From Sabellastarte sp. h YS-2021 (Eukaryota > Annelida > Polychaeta > Sabellida > Sabellidae): a stretch of 64,000 nucleotides of DNA. The DNA is taken from assembly GCA_964017235.1 (NCBI GenBank), contig OZ024929.1, forward strand, positions 22,007,464 to 22,071,463, in the 5' to 3' direction. The translations under genes were made by a program, and so were the position numbers. The notes beneath the pieces are model-generated. The model did no database searches, had not been told where the DNA came from, and worked only from the letters and a program-made list of their open reading frames with translations. Each line of letters begins with the position of its first letter. The stretch's first letter is position 1. Shown one piece after another: positions 33,780 through 45,986 of the stretch.

Positions 33780-34676
33780 GGATATTAACAATAGTCCTTC
33801 TTTGGCAACTCTGAATAGTTGTTTATCTGCAATTAAAACCTGGATGGGAAATAACATGCTAAAACTCAATGATGGTAAAACAGAACTGCTGTTTCTGGGT
33901 TCCCCTTACTTCATTAAGAAAAACCAAGAAATTACAATTGCAGTTGGGGATAGCTACATTGAAAGTGTGTCAGTGGTTCGCGATCTTTGTGCTTTCTTTG
34001 ATGAGCATATGTCAATGGATGTATTTGTTCACAAAAAAATGTGCTGCTATTCAAGGGCAACTTAGAAAGCTGTACAGAATTCGTAAATATTTAACTGTCA
34101 CAGCATGTAAATCTTTGATACAGGCTCTAGTCATTCCACACCTGGACTATTGTTGTAGCCTCCTTCTTGGAACAAAGAAGGTTAATATTGATCACCTACA
34201 GCATCTCCAGAATTGTGCTGCCAGGTTTATTTTTGACATTCCTCAATATGAAAGTGCTAAACCATATTTACAACAGCTTCATTGGCTACCGGTGCAAGAA
34301 AGAATTCATTTTAGAGTTCTCACTTATGTCTTCAAATGCCTAAACTCCCAGGCACCCAGATATCTTTCAGAATTGCTCCAGATTCATTAGTCATCTAGAG
34401 ATACTAGATCCAGCAAGGAATATAGACTCAATCAACTGGTCATCCCTAACAGATTCAGTGTAAAAGCCTTCTCTTACATGGGCCCAGTGCTATGCAACAA
34501 TCTTGATCATTCCATAAGAACTGCTACCTCAGTTGACAAATTCAAAAAGCAATTGAAAACATTTCTTTTTAAAAAGTTTACAACTGTTGATTTTAATTAC
34601 AATATGATAATAGTTTTCTATAACATTGTTAAAGTGCTTTGAGTAATTATAATAAAGCGCTATAGAAATAATAATG
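33780..34676 (+). pseudogene. 5'-truncated LINE (L2/CR1/Jockey-like) reverse transcriptase remnant
   Basis: The C-terminal RT portion is readable: LNDGKTELLFLG near 33863 in one frame, then LRKLYRIRKYLT, VIPHLDYCCSLLLG, LQNCAARFI and LHWLPVQERIHFRVLTYVFK in the next. The frame changes at a run of seven A at about 34034-34040. An in-frame TAG at 34388 interrupts it before the last block (FKKQLKTFLFKK, to about 34570). The 3' tail AAAGCGCTATAGAAATAATA is typical of these elements. The catalytic YxDD part is missing. It is a dead copy. Confidence 0.88.
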
Positions 34677-36650
34677 ATATATGTGGGTCCCATGGAAGCA
34701 TTTCCTTTTAAAATATGTGTCATTTTTAAGGTCCACACATTTTTATATATACTGGACAGTATCCCTGTGATCACTTATCTTAATCTTACAAGGATATTAG
34801 TTAGGTTCAAATTTGTTGAGCAAACAACTCCAAATTTTGCCACTGCTCCTGCTGCTTCGAAAAACAGTTTTTAATACCATGTGCTACATTTGTACAGACA
34901 ATAAGATTTGAAACCAATTATATAGAATATATATACATGTATATATGTTTTCTAACTGGAATCTTGTGTAAAACTACTTCAATTTTATTTTTGTATTATA
35001 TCCAAATAATACTTTTATAATCCAAATTATTATATACTTATTATAATAAACTGATTCCTTATACCTTTTATATGTAAACTTGAACTTAAAAATATGTTCT
35101 CCAAAATCAATATTCAAACTGTACAGTTACACAAAATGCCCCTAACCTCGAGATTGTGTCACATTGCTGGTAACATACAAATACTGAATACATCTCACTG
35201 CACAGACAAGATTCCAAAAGCATTGCTTTTGCAAGCAATTTGTAATTGTATTTGCTGTCTTCACAGCCTAACATAAGAATTATTTTTGAAATATTGGCTG
35301 TCTCCTTACACGGTAACAAATATCAATGCCTTTAAATCTCGCATGCGCAACAAGTAAATGAGTACTTTGCACTTTATTCTCGGCTCACCTCCGTGTGCTC
35401 TTGTTTTAATATTTTGTATTGCAGTTAAGAGACATTTTTAACTCTTTGAAAGTGAGTTAAAATACTTATGGCATCAGATCATTTCTCCATTACTTGTATC
35501 AGTTATATGTTATTGGCGAGTTGTTATGGTTGATTGATGATTTGCGTGTGGCAACACTTATCACATACAACCAGTTGTTCAGTTCATGGATGGCAGCAAT
35601 GCAAATTAGTTGATCAATATTCTGTCAATGTTGGGGCATCAGCATCCGGCTTTCCCCTTAAGGTGTGGGGCCAAAATTGAACCGACAGCCTCAGAGTTGA
35701 GAGGCAAGTGGTCACTACTTCACTGTGCTTTAGTATTTTATTTGACAGAATGCTTGCAAAAAAGTTGACAGTGGTCTGATCAATTTTATTCAAAACACAG
35801 GAGTCTTGTTGGTGTAATATACTGAGACTTTTGATTAATATGCATATAAAATATTGTAACATTTATGCATAGTTTTGGAGCAAAAGTTCTTTTAAGTTGT
35901 GATCATGTAAAGGAGATGATGATTTTGTAGAATGCAAACCTTATTTTGAGATTAAATATGCAGCAATGAATGGACAGATCAGTGACTTGACCTCAAAGAC
36001 CCTTGTTCATCAAACCTTTGATCCCTGCTTCAAGGTTATAAAACTTTTATATCATAAATGCCTTCACCTCCCCCCCCCCCCATCCCATGAAAGTGAAAAA
36101 CAACATTGTGGAGCATTGAGTTTATAAATACAATTCTTTTTGTACATGTCCTGTTAAACAAGTTACAACACTAAATACTATTACATGCCATATAAAACAC
36201 AAAACATGACAAGGTCGATCACCTCAAGGTCAGAGGTCACATGATATCATGTCTTATATCTCCCTGCGAAATAATTATTGGCCTTATGGTTTTGGGATGT
36301 CAATCCCATTACAAAAATAACTGGCTTTAAATCTGTTTAACAGAGACAGAATTCACTTTTGATTCCTGCTTACAAAGGATGCGTTATTCTCTTATTCCTC
36401 TGTAGGTTGGAAATGTCAAAAAGAGCTGGGAAATCACGGGCTGCAAATCCTTTGATGGTGTCAGACTTGACTTGGAAACTTTTTTTCAAAATCAAAAATA
36501 GGTCCGCCTTCCGAAAATGTCATTTCTCTTCATTATTTTTGGTCCCTGCACTTCAGAATTTGAAAGCAGCTGATGGGGCAAATCATATTTAACATACGAC
36601 ACTGTTTCAAAGTCAAGCAGTAGAATTACTATATAGACCTTGTATCTCCC
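34677..36650. other. Mostly featureless AT-rich stretch
   Basis: Apart from the minus-strand SINE remnant at 35620-35735, a short C run near 36070 and a Gag-free AT-rich background, I see no gene. The frames of 60-80 codons lack motifs. Confidence 0.4.
35620..35735 (-). mobile_element. SINE remnant (same family as 1650-1879), minus strand
   Basis: Read on the minus strand, a tRNA-like head (ACTTGCCTCTCAACTCTGAG, GGTTCAATTTTGGCCC) is followed by CCTTAAGGGGAAAGCCGG. That body segment matches TTTAAGTGGGAAAGCTGG of the SINE at 1650-1879. It is diverged, without a visible target duplication. Confidence 0.5.
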
Positions 36651-36654
36651 ATTT

Positions 36655-38005
36655 TATTTTTATTGTTTTCACCCATGGTGTCCGGATCGGACACCTTGAT
36701 TTTACCTTTGACCTTGCTGCAGTGACCTTTAGTTTGCAAATCTTGTCCGGGCTATATCTCGGAAACCGTAAGGTGTAGGAAGTTGATACTTGGTAGGGAC
36801 ATTGGTTAGGGGGTGTAGGTGTGAAACGTCATGGTCTGACCTTGATTTGACCTTGCTGCAGTAACCTTGACCTATAAAATCTTGTCCGGGCTATATCTCG
36901 GAAACCGTAAGGTGTAGGAAGTTGATACTTGGTAGGGACATTAGTTAGGGGGTGTAGTTGTGCAATGTTATGGTCTGACCTTGATTTAACCTTTGACCTT
37001 GCTGTAGTGACATTGACCCTTAAAATCTTGTCCGGGCTATATCTCGGAAACTGTAAGGTGTAGGAAGTTGATATTTGGTAGGGACGTTGGTTTGGGGGTG
37101 TAGGTGTGCAACGTCATGGTCTGACCTTGATTTTACCTTTGACCTTGCTGTAGTGACCTTGAGTTTGAAAATCTTGTCCAGGCTATATCTCAGAAACTGT
37201 AAGGTGTAGGAAGTTGATACTTGGTAGGGGCATTAGTTACGGGGTGTAGGTGTGCAACGTCATGGTCTGACCTTGATTTGACCTTGCCATAGTGACCTTG
37301 ACCTATAAAATCTTGTCCGAGCTATGTCTTGGAAACTGTCAGGTGTAGGAAGTTGATATTTGGTAGAGACATTGGTTAGGGGGTGTAGGTGTGCAACGTC
37401 ATGGTCTGATCTTGACTTGACCTTTGACCTTGCCGTAGTGGCCTTGACCTATAAAATTTGGTCCGGGCTATATCTCGGAAACCGTAAGGTGAAGGAAGAG
37501 GATACTTGGTAGGGACATTGGTTAGGGGCTATAGGTCTGTATTATCATGGTGTGACCTTAATTTGACTTTTGACCTTGCAGTGACCTTGACCTTTAAAAT
37601 CTTGTTGCACCTTTGGATCTGTCTTTTGATGCAGATTAAGCACTGTTAAAGTCATATTAGAATTTATTAAGAATTTTACTTTTATAACTTCCCATTGTAA
37701 GAGATGGAATTTCATCAAGTGAGCCGCAGATATTACCACTTCTGTATGCATGGTAATATTCAAAACATCTAAACCATAATTCAGCCATGCAGATGTAGAT
37801 AAAGAGTGTTGAATTTTAGTTTACTGGTTAATGCTGTCATCTTGTTATTGAATTATCTTGTTTTAACACTTCATCTTTGCATGCATTATCTTTCTTTTAA
37901 AATTATTTATCTTTGCATGCATTATCTTTCTTTTAAACATTATTTTCTCCATTTAAACATTGTTTCGACCAGGTATCTCTGATGCTATTTTGATCCAAAG
38001 GGTTT
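36655..38005 (+). mobile_element. Family C element, 5' hairpin lost
   Basis: It starts inside the leader (TTTTCACCCATGGTGTCCG). About six regular units follow, with landmark TCTTGTCCGG at 36741, 36880, 37026, 37172 and 37311 (alternating 139 and 146 bp). A LINE-like tail fragment (GATTAAGCACTGTTAAAG) interrupts near 37630. The family tail ends in GGTATCTCTGATGCTATTTT, the 3' stem-loop, without a clear arm. Confidence 0.7.
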
Positions 38006-38395
38006 GGGATCTGACATAAATTACGGGCTGCAAATCTTGGCTCTACAAGATTGTTTTCTATTACCATATTTCAGACACATTTCTCCTACCACAAAGATAT
38101 CATTCTGACTAAAACCACGTCGAGGCTCGCCATTTCCACTCCCCATAAAAAGTGAACCGCGCAACATTGGCAACACGAGTATTCATAAGCAAATCAAAAT
38201 GTGTTGGAGGGAGACAGCAGATTAAATTCATTTACATACGCATGTACAGCTCACTTCAAAGATTATAATTCTCTCCGACAAAAAAACTAAACATGAACAT
38301 CAATCACCCCTTAAAATCACTTATTTGTTGGCCATCTTTGTGCATATGCAAGTGATGACAAGACCCCAGAAAATATAAGGTCAAGGAATTCCATT

Positions 38396-40359
38396 AGACA
38401 TTTCTCAGCTTTGGAGGTTTCCCCTACTTAGGTAGTTAGTTTTGCCTCATTTGCATACATTGTTTATGATATAAAGTGGAGATTCTCCTGGTTACTTTTG
38501 TGAAACCCACGGGCAAATTATGCTAACTGACTAGACCATGTGCTTGAGTTTTACATGTTACAAAGTTAGGTATATTAAAAGTAAATAAGCCAAAAGGGAA
38601 CACCCATCATCATAAAATTTCATGTGCTTTGTTGTTTTATGATAAAATAAAGGTATTTCCTTATTGTCTATGTATTGTTCTTATTATTAATTTAATTACT
38701 TTTGTAACATTGAGTTGAGAGTTTGGGCCAAAAGGTCATCATTTTTGAATGAAGTTGCTAGTGAAAACACTCTCTTTGACACACTTGCTTTCCCCACAAA
38801 GTCAATGAGTACAAAACCCATAAAATCTAATATTGATAGTGTTGCCAGTATTATTTGTAAATAAACAAATCAAACAGAAATTTAACTTTTCATTCAGACA
38901 AAAAAAGCAGTTAAAACAATTCTTAGGCTTTAAAAACCATAAAATTTACATACATGGAGCACTAATGCTTTTAAAAATATACTGTATGGTGTAGATAATG
39001 TATAGAAAACAAATGAAAGCCCACAAAAGAGAGTCAATGTTAGGTTAATATATGTGATGAAGTTCATCCAGCCAACATAATTGCAAATGCAGAGAAACAA
39101 TTTGGATAAAAGTATTTGAATACTGAAGAGATTATTTGTAATTATATAAAAAAATATATTTGTCTTCAGTATTATCTTTTTGTTGTAAAACTAATACCCC
39201 TGTTCCACTGCAGCAAGTTTTCTTCTTGACTGCCCTGATCATGTTGGCTATGATCATTGGGGACAGTCAAATACATTAAGGATGTTTCAGTAAGCATTTA
39301 TTTCCCAAGTTGTTGTAACTGATATTTTGGCAAATCGACCCCCTGAAATCTTGAAAAATGTAAACTTGGTCTCTAGTTGGAAACAATCAATTAATGTAAT
39401 GAAGGTGCTTAACATCCTTCATATCATTTCTTGATGATTTTCGATGTTTTAATCAATGCTTTTCATGGTTTGTCATTTGCTCACTTATTTAGTTAGATAC
39501 ATGAAAAGTGAAGTTGGTTTGATGGAGATTAAGTGCTATAAAAGTTTTATTGAATCATACATTAGATTAAACCCATACCTTCCGTTCACCAAATGTAAAC
39601 TTTTATGATCTTTTCCCTTTGTTTAACATAATCTCTTTGAAAACACAATAATTTTCTGGGGCAAATTTGAAGAAGGTATTTTTATCCTGCAGGCCAATTT
39701 AACCAGGTTTTTTATGAGGGCCTATTGGATTTGACTATTTTATCTTGGGATCAATCTGGTGGGAGCCAATTTGGTAAAAACGCCATTTTATGTATGATTC
39801 ATTTACGACCAATCTGTTCGGTGAAAAAGCCTATGTTGCCCACATTTCCAATGATGCAACAAATCTTTCCCAAGAGTGATTGCAACTCCGTGATATCGAG
39901 TTATTTTCATCAATTGTGGTAGTCATAGAGTAGGTTACAAGTGCAATATTTGGCTGGTGAAGCCAATCTTTTTATTTTATGAAAATTTTATAGATTTTTT
40001 TTTAGTGTTACCTGATCTCCCCCAATTTTAACATTGGTTGTGTCTTGAGGTCAATCACAAAAGTGGGACAGGGGTAAACCTAATGTTTATTAGAGTCTAC
40101 CTTGATTAATCTGTTCATGGTTTACCATTTGTTGTATTTGGCTTTGTGTTTTATATAATTTACTTCAAAATTATATTGGTTTATATGGCACATTGAATTA
40201 GCATAATGTCAGCTGACACCAAATTAACATGATCGACTTATCCCTGGGTGTTTCACAAAAGTGACCAGGAGAATCTCCACTTATATCGTAAACAGTGTAT
40301 GCAAATGAGGCAAAACTAACTACCAAGGAAGGGGAAATATCCACAGATGAGAAATGTCT
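38396..40359. mobile_element. About 1.96-kb element with long terminal inverted repeats
   Basis: The left arm begins AGACATTTCTCAG (38396) and runs through TTAGTTTTGCCTCATTTGCA and GGAGATTCTCCTGGT to about 38530. The right arm is its inverted, roughly 85-90% similar copy (about 40200-40359, ending GAGAAATGTCT). The interior is AT-rich with no recognised transposase and includes GATTAAGTGCTATAAAAGTT near 39526, a LINE-type tail. It is a non-autonomous DNA transposon or a pair of inverted copies; no target duplication was found. Confidence 0.6.
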
Positions 40360-40559
40360 GCTGGGTTTTCTATTTTATTCACAAAAACGTTGATTTATGG
40401 CTTCTATTTAGTCAAGTGTCCATGGAATAACAAATTAAAAGAAACATATTGTCTCCTGTCACATGTTTTAAGTTGCTAACGTATTTTCATGTCTTGCAGG
40501 TTTCCTTTTGGTGAAGCTTGGAAGTAAAACACTACATTATTGCTGTGAAAATGTGGCTT

Positions 40560-40885
40560 TAGTATTACCGTAAGATACATATGGATTGCTGCAACTGAAC
40601 ATTTGGGCCACCTAGAACAAGTTGCATTAACAGATGTACCTCAATATAAGAAATTTTACGGATTAATAACTTTTAGTATCCCTAATTAATGCTGTCACCC
40701 TGCTGTTGAATTGTCATACTTAGTCTTTGCATACATTTTCTCTCTCGTAAGTATATATTTTTTTCGTGCAGCTATACATTACACTGTTCTGGTGATCTTT
40801 ATACTGTTTTGCCTCTTCTACATCTCATGATGTCCTAATATCATTTCCCCAGGCTGTTAGGTTTCTGATCTGATGCTATTTTAAA
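40560..40885 (+). repeat. Solo 3' tail of a family C element
   Basis: ATGGATTGCTGCAAC, TAATTAATGCTGTCACC and CCCCAGGCTGTTAGG...CTGATGCTATTTT match the tails at 31460-31750 and 27120-27360. There is no array or 5' hairpin. Confidence 0.55.
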
Positions 40886-41639
40886 TTACCTAATTTTTTA
40901 AGCTCTGGGACTGCTTTGTCTTTAAAATGTTAAGGGTATAACAAGAACACCCAATATTCATAAGAAATGCTTCTAAGATTGACTATTTTCCAGCTGTACC
41001 TCCAAAATTAGAGCACTGTTTTTTGTTCGGACCTAAGTACGATTAAAACTAGCTCCATTGATCTATAAAGTCTACATGTATACTGTATATACCATTACCT
41101 CAAGGCCAGGAAATGGGAATATATATTTTATTTTCCAACTACAATTTATGTACACAATTATAAAACGTAATGAAAAATGCCATGTAACGACTTATTTTGT
41201 ATTAGCCGACTTATTTTGTATCAATTTTTGACTTATTTCGTATTACCGACTTATTTTGTAGTAAAATTGCCTTATTTTGTATTACTTGGCCAACTTATTT
41301 CGTACTAACAGCTGACTTAATATGTTACAAAATGGTGCGCAGAATTTTCACAAGATCTCAGGGTGAAACAAACTAAGTTGATAATACAAAATAAGCTGCT
41401 CTATAGACAACTTGTTTTGTATCACTGACTTATTTTGTAGTAATTTCAATTCACCTTTTATAGTGGCTTGTTAAAATGTACACTTCGTACACTCAAGAAA
41501 CATCTCCCTAAATATTATATTCATGTTCAACATTACAGAGTAAAAGTTATAGGGAGCATTGATGTAAGACTATGAAGTTGAACAATACACCTGTCCCCCG
41601 GCCAATGTTCATGTGAAGTATCAACCTTTTAAAGACTAT

Positions 41640-42010
41640 AAAGGTCAGAATTATTATGACAAGCTCAAAGGTCAACATGTTACACTGCACACTGCTAACC
41701 TATACTTCCTAACCAATATCCTACAAAGTATCAACATCCTACACGTTACAGTTTGGAAGATATGGGCTGGATAAGATTTTAAAGATTAAAGTCACTACGG
41801 TAAGGTCAAAGGTCAAATCAAAGTCATAATATGATGCTGCACACCTACACCCCTTAACAAATGTCTCTCAATGTCTCTATCAAGTTTCAACATCCTATCC
41901 CTTATGGTTTATGAAATACAGCAGGGATGAATTATTACTGAAGCCAGTCTGTCCACTTGGCTGAGAGACCGCCCAACTGCCCAGCCTGACACCAATACCT
42001 GGGTGACAAC
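41640..42010 (-). repeat. Family C array fragment, minus strand
   Basis: On the minus strand it shows GATGTTGAAACTTGATAG, TTTGATTTGACCTTTGACC and GTGTAGGATGTTGATACTTT, two diverged 146-bp units. It lies inside the long-TIR element. Confidence 0.7.
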
Positions 42011-43084
42011 AATAATTGTGCAGCGTAAAAGCTACATATGTCCCAAACACTGTTTTGCAAAATGTCCAATTCTATAGACAACAGGCAAATGGTAATCACA
42101 TGTCAGCTCAGCATTATTCAATAGAACATAGAGAAGGTGGCACATGTGTTGATCCATTGGTAGCATTAAGCATTTTTTATGTGTCAGAAAGAAAACAATA
42201 ATGAATGTGTATCATTTTAATAACCAAAATCTTTGCAATGCTAAAATTTCAGGGATAAATACAATTTTACCAATTCTTATGTGCTAATTACCATTGTAAG
42301 AAGTCCTCGTTCTGCAAAATTATCATGAAAATTACATGAAAAGGATAAAAAAATAATGTTAAGTTTGGCACATTGATCATCATTCCAAAAGACTGCTATC
42401 TTCAATTTGCAATAGGAATGGTTACACATCCAAGGAAAATTGCATGGTCTTTCATGGAATGGCTAATAAGAGGCAAATTTTTGATAATTATAACAATTTG
42501 GATGTATTTTCTAACTTATGATCTATGTTTTATGTAATCTATGCCAAAGTGTTAATGTAACATTAAAATAATGAATAAACAAAGAATTCCACAGTTTTAA
42601 AAACAAAATTCCTTACACAGTTTGGAGTTTTATAACCTGATAATACAAAATAAGTCAGTGATGCAACATAAGTTGTCTATATTGCAGCTTATTTTGTATT
42701 ATTATTAGATAGGCAGGCATTCCTTAGTTCATTAATGTTTTTTTAAAGGTCCATAAAACACCATATTTGCACAGGTTCTTTCATTATCCGCCCGCTATTT
42801 TGGGAATAATAATATTAATGCATGTTTTAATGTTTCTCGTAAGTTTGTTTACAAGCGATTTGCTCCCACTTGAAAATTTCAAAATGCCATATCTCCCTTA
42901 TAATTTGATGGATTTTAATGAAATAAAAGGAAAATAAACAGCTTAAAGGCATTTTTACAATGGTATGAGTACAAATAGTTTGAGTTAAAGATAAGAAATG
43001 AAAAATCGTGAAACGTGAATGTTTTGAATGAGTGCATTATTGATGAAGGAATAAATAGCATTTTACAGTTCCAAAAATTACTGA

Positions 43085-43160
43085 ATTGTGTGGCCGTGAG
43101 TGTTAAGTGCTCAATGTTTTAATCGTGAGGTTGGGGTTCGAATCCCGGCAGGTCAGTTTA
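43085..43160 (+). pseudogene. tRNA-like sequence (degenerate tRNA or SINE head)
   Basis: An A-box-like segment (TGGCCGTGAGTGTTAAGTGC) and a perfect B box (GGTTCGAATCC at 43134-43144) are spaced as in a long-variable-arm tRNA. The acceptor arm does not pair (5' GAATTGTG against 3' GGCAGGTCA), so a working tRNA is unlikely. A T-rich tract follows. Confidence 0.5.
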
Positions 43161-43848
43161 TTTATTTTTTTTTTTTCTGCATTCAGCTTTTTTAAGCAAT
43201 CTTAACCAAAGGGTTTTAACATTAAAAATACGCTACCTATTGCAGAGTGAAAATGTTAAAAATAATACCATTTATGAAAACTTAGGTGAATAATGATGAC
43301 AAATGCAGATCTAATAATAATAGTAATAATGTGATTTTGCCCTCGGGCTGTAATGATTCATGGCGTGCCTGTAAAAACCTATAATGCCATACAAAATCAC
43401 ATTATTGTACTATTATCGACTTATTTTGTATCAATATCAGTGCTAAAAATAAGAATTACTATCAGGCAAATGGTAAATGGACTACAAGATTGAGTCCAGT
43501 AAGGATTAAATTCCTTTGAGTCCATCCTTTGATGGAGACAAGCCACTATAAAAGGTGAATTGAAATTACTACAAAATAAGTCAGTGATACAAAACAAGTT
43601 GTCTATAGAGCAGTTTATTTTGTATTATTAACTTATTTTGTATCACCCTGAAAGCTTGTGAAAATTCTGCGCACCATTTTGTAACATATTAAGTCAACTG
43701 TTGGTACGAAATAAGTCGGCCAAGTAATACAAAGTAAGGCAATTTTACTACAAAATAAGTCGGTAATACGAAATAAGTCAAAAATTGATACAAAATAAGT
43801 CAGGTAATACAAAATAAGTCATTGATACAAAATAAGTTGTTACATGCC

Positions 43849-45317
43849 ACCTTAAATTACTGAAACAGAAACACATTTACGCAAGTATTTACATTTACAA
43901 CAGTGAGGTGGCCTCAACTTTAAGATATGTTTACTTAGAGTGATGTTACTTTTAAGTTTAGGTTACCTTGCACTCAAGTGAGTGAGTTTACTGGATTATA
44001 GTTTACAGACTTTTATAAGGTTGAGTAAACTGCTCAGTTTACGCATTTAAGTTAAGGTTGGCATACTCTAAAGTACTCATACTCTTACAACTAAAATATT
44101 ACACCTTTCTATTGAGTTTAAGTTCAGCTGTGCTTAAATGGAAAAAAAAATGTAGGTAATTTTAGGAGAGAAGGGCCCCTTCTGAGTATAGTTTAAATCA
44201 AATACATTATGATACAATTGTATATGTAAACATCAAAATAAAAGCAATTCTTGTAAAATTAATTAAATGTAATGTGTGTATAAATGTAAATTTGTAAAAT
44301 ATAATTCTATGCACCAGTTCTAACTAGTGATGTTGACAAGGTGTGTCAAATTCAGCCGCCATGCTCAATATTTAAACCTTAAGTCACTGAGCAATACAGC
44401 CCCTTACAGCCCCTTCACATACATATGCCCTATGGTTGACCTTGGCAGTGACCTCCAAGGTGAATAATGCATCCTCAATCTATGGTGCTTCATTTCTGTA
44501 TAGTGGATGTATATGCGCCAATCTGCTTTGATAGTCAATTTTTTCTCTATTTAGACAAGTATCTGCTAGATGCTAAAATTTGTATGTATTATCCGTGCAA
44601 TGCATTTTTTTATAATTTACATATAAATCAAGTGTACTACTCATATTTCCCAAAAATATGTCTTCCAGATAACTTTAAGCTGGTTGAACTTTCTACAGCC
44701 CTTATCAGATCTAGTAAATGCTGATGCTTCTTCCATGGATCTTGTTTGATCCCAACTATTCCCATCAGGATCAGGATATATGATCAGATTGCCAAACTAG
44801 AACAATCCTCTAACTGGCAACAGGGGGTCAAAATATGCTTTCCGAGTTGTCAGGTTAAATAGCATATGTGGTGAACAATAAAATATGCAAAGTAATACTG
44901 ACTTAATTATACCTTCAAAGTAATCACACACTTGAAAACAGGTATTATCTAAGATCATGATAGAAATTGTGATATTTTTTAATTATTCATTCCTAATCTA
45001 GTTTTACATTTTAAAGATACTAATGAAATATTAAATTACTGCAAACTGGCAGCATCATATCATGAAGTAAGTGACTAGTTTGGAGCTATTCTTTTGATAT
45101 AGTTTAATTTTTATCAAAATTTAGTTTCATGACGGTTTTTGTGTTGTGGAAGTATAATTTCTGAGAAAAGTCTGAAAACGTTAACTGTATGATTATCAGT
45201 GCATATATCGGCTTTATAAAGTCACAGAAAATGGATAATATAGGAATAGCATAATGACGAAAGCTAGTTATAATTTGTAGTTTCCTTCAGTGCTTGTTTT
45301 GATATGCATGCCACATT
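43849..45317. other. Downstream flank of the MIEAP-like gene; no gene seen
   Basis: AT-rich sequence. A minus-strand ATTAAA (plus-strand 45103-45108) about 210 bp past the MIEAP-like stop is a candidate polyadenylation signal. The 85-codon frame at 44467-44724 has no recognisable motif. Confidence 0.4.
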
Positions 45318-45478
45318 TCACATGGGTGCGATATACACACGACCTTTTGTCATGAGGGTGTCCCCATGGTTCAGTGCAGGGTGTACATAAAACTTCACCA
45401 CATTTCCTGGCTTTGTTGGATCATCACTGCCAAAATACACATCTTGGTACGTATCACCCTTCCATTTCTCATGTTTAC
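45318..45478 (-). CDS. MIEAP-like gene, terminal exon
   Basis: The acceptor is TTTTCTAG|GT, and the first two bases complete a codon begun by the previous exon. The exon encodes KHEKWKGDTYQDVYFGSDD, then a proline-glycine turn and VVKFYVHPALNHGDTLMTKG, ending RVYIAPM and TGA. The hydrophobic V-x-F-Y-V-x-P-A-L block followed by a KG dipeptide is the hallmark end of MIEAP-type C-terminal domains. The open frame is interrupted only by its own stop, and the phase match with 47110-47296 is exact. Confidence 0.8.
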
Positions 45479-45644
45479 CTAGAAAACATTTGGGGTTTGT
45501 CTAACTGTAATTGCTATCAATGTTAAAAACATTTTTTGCCTACTTGTGAACATAACATTATCTTTCAGAAGACAAAGTATAAAGCAGCATATCTTTACTA
45601 TTACAAATAATAGTGTTGTGATCACACAAGTCAGTGTAGAGTTT

Positions 45645-45725
45645 AGGTTGGGGGTTTTATGTCCGGCTCAATAGCCAGGGTCATATTGTGACAGGCCGTC
45701 AGTTTTGCCACTTGTAAGATGTCAA
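45645..45725 (-). mobile_element. SINE tail fragment, minus strand
   Basis: The minus strand reads TGTCACAATATGACCCTGGC...GAGCCGGACATAAAACCCCC, the same 3' body as the SINE at 47314-47473 (CCCAATATGACCCTGGCTG...GACGTAAAACCCC). The head is not recognisable. Confidence 0.65.
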
Positions 45726-45954
45726 ACACATACAAAGGGGATAGCCTGTACTTAGATGCCAAACATGCTAGCCCCTGATCAAATCACTGAGGTCCTTCTA
45801 TCAAAATTTTCTTTTTCTCTACAACTAATCACTCAGTGGTTAAAACCATTATAGGAAAATGGTAAAGCAAACTTACATGGATTCATCATGCTGAAATTGC
45901 TGGAGTTGTTTTAATGAATGGATTCACTGATTTCATAAAGGATAAAGGAGTGTT

Positions 45955-45959
<5 letters not shown>

Positions 45960-45986
<27 letters not shown>
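45960..45986 (+). repeat. Poly-G tract, 27 bases
   Basis: An uninterrupted G run in the last intron of the MIEAP-like gene (poly-C in the sense of the gene). Potential G-quadruplex; length uncertain. Confidence 0.9.

Larger units (their letters stand above)
41179..43848. mobile_element. 2.67-kb element with about 300-bp TIRs built of ACTTATTTTGTAT repeats
   Basis: The left arm (41179-41470) and right arm (43539-43848) are inverted copies of each other from CATGTAAC at the tip to AGTGGCTTG at the inner edge. Each arm carries about seven to nine spaced copies of the 14-mer GACTTATTTTGTAT. The right arm has one copy more near its tip. A further pair lies inside near 42640-42700. The interior holds a minus-strand family C fragment and a tRNA-like sequence, and no transposase. 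It is probably a non-autonomous DNA transposon; the superfamily is not assigned because no clear target duplication is seen. Confidence 0.75.

Noticed and set aside
43085-43160. Functional tRNA gene
   Set aside because: The A and B boxes are present but the acceptor stem does not pair, so I list it only as tRNA-like.
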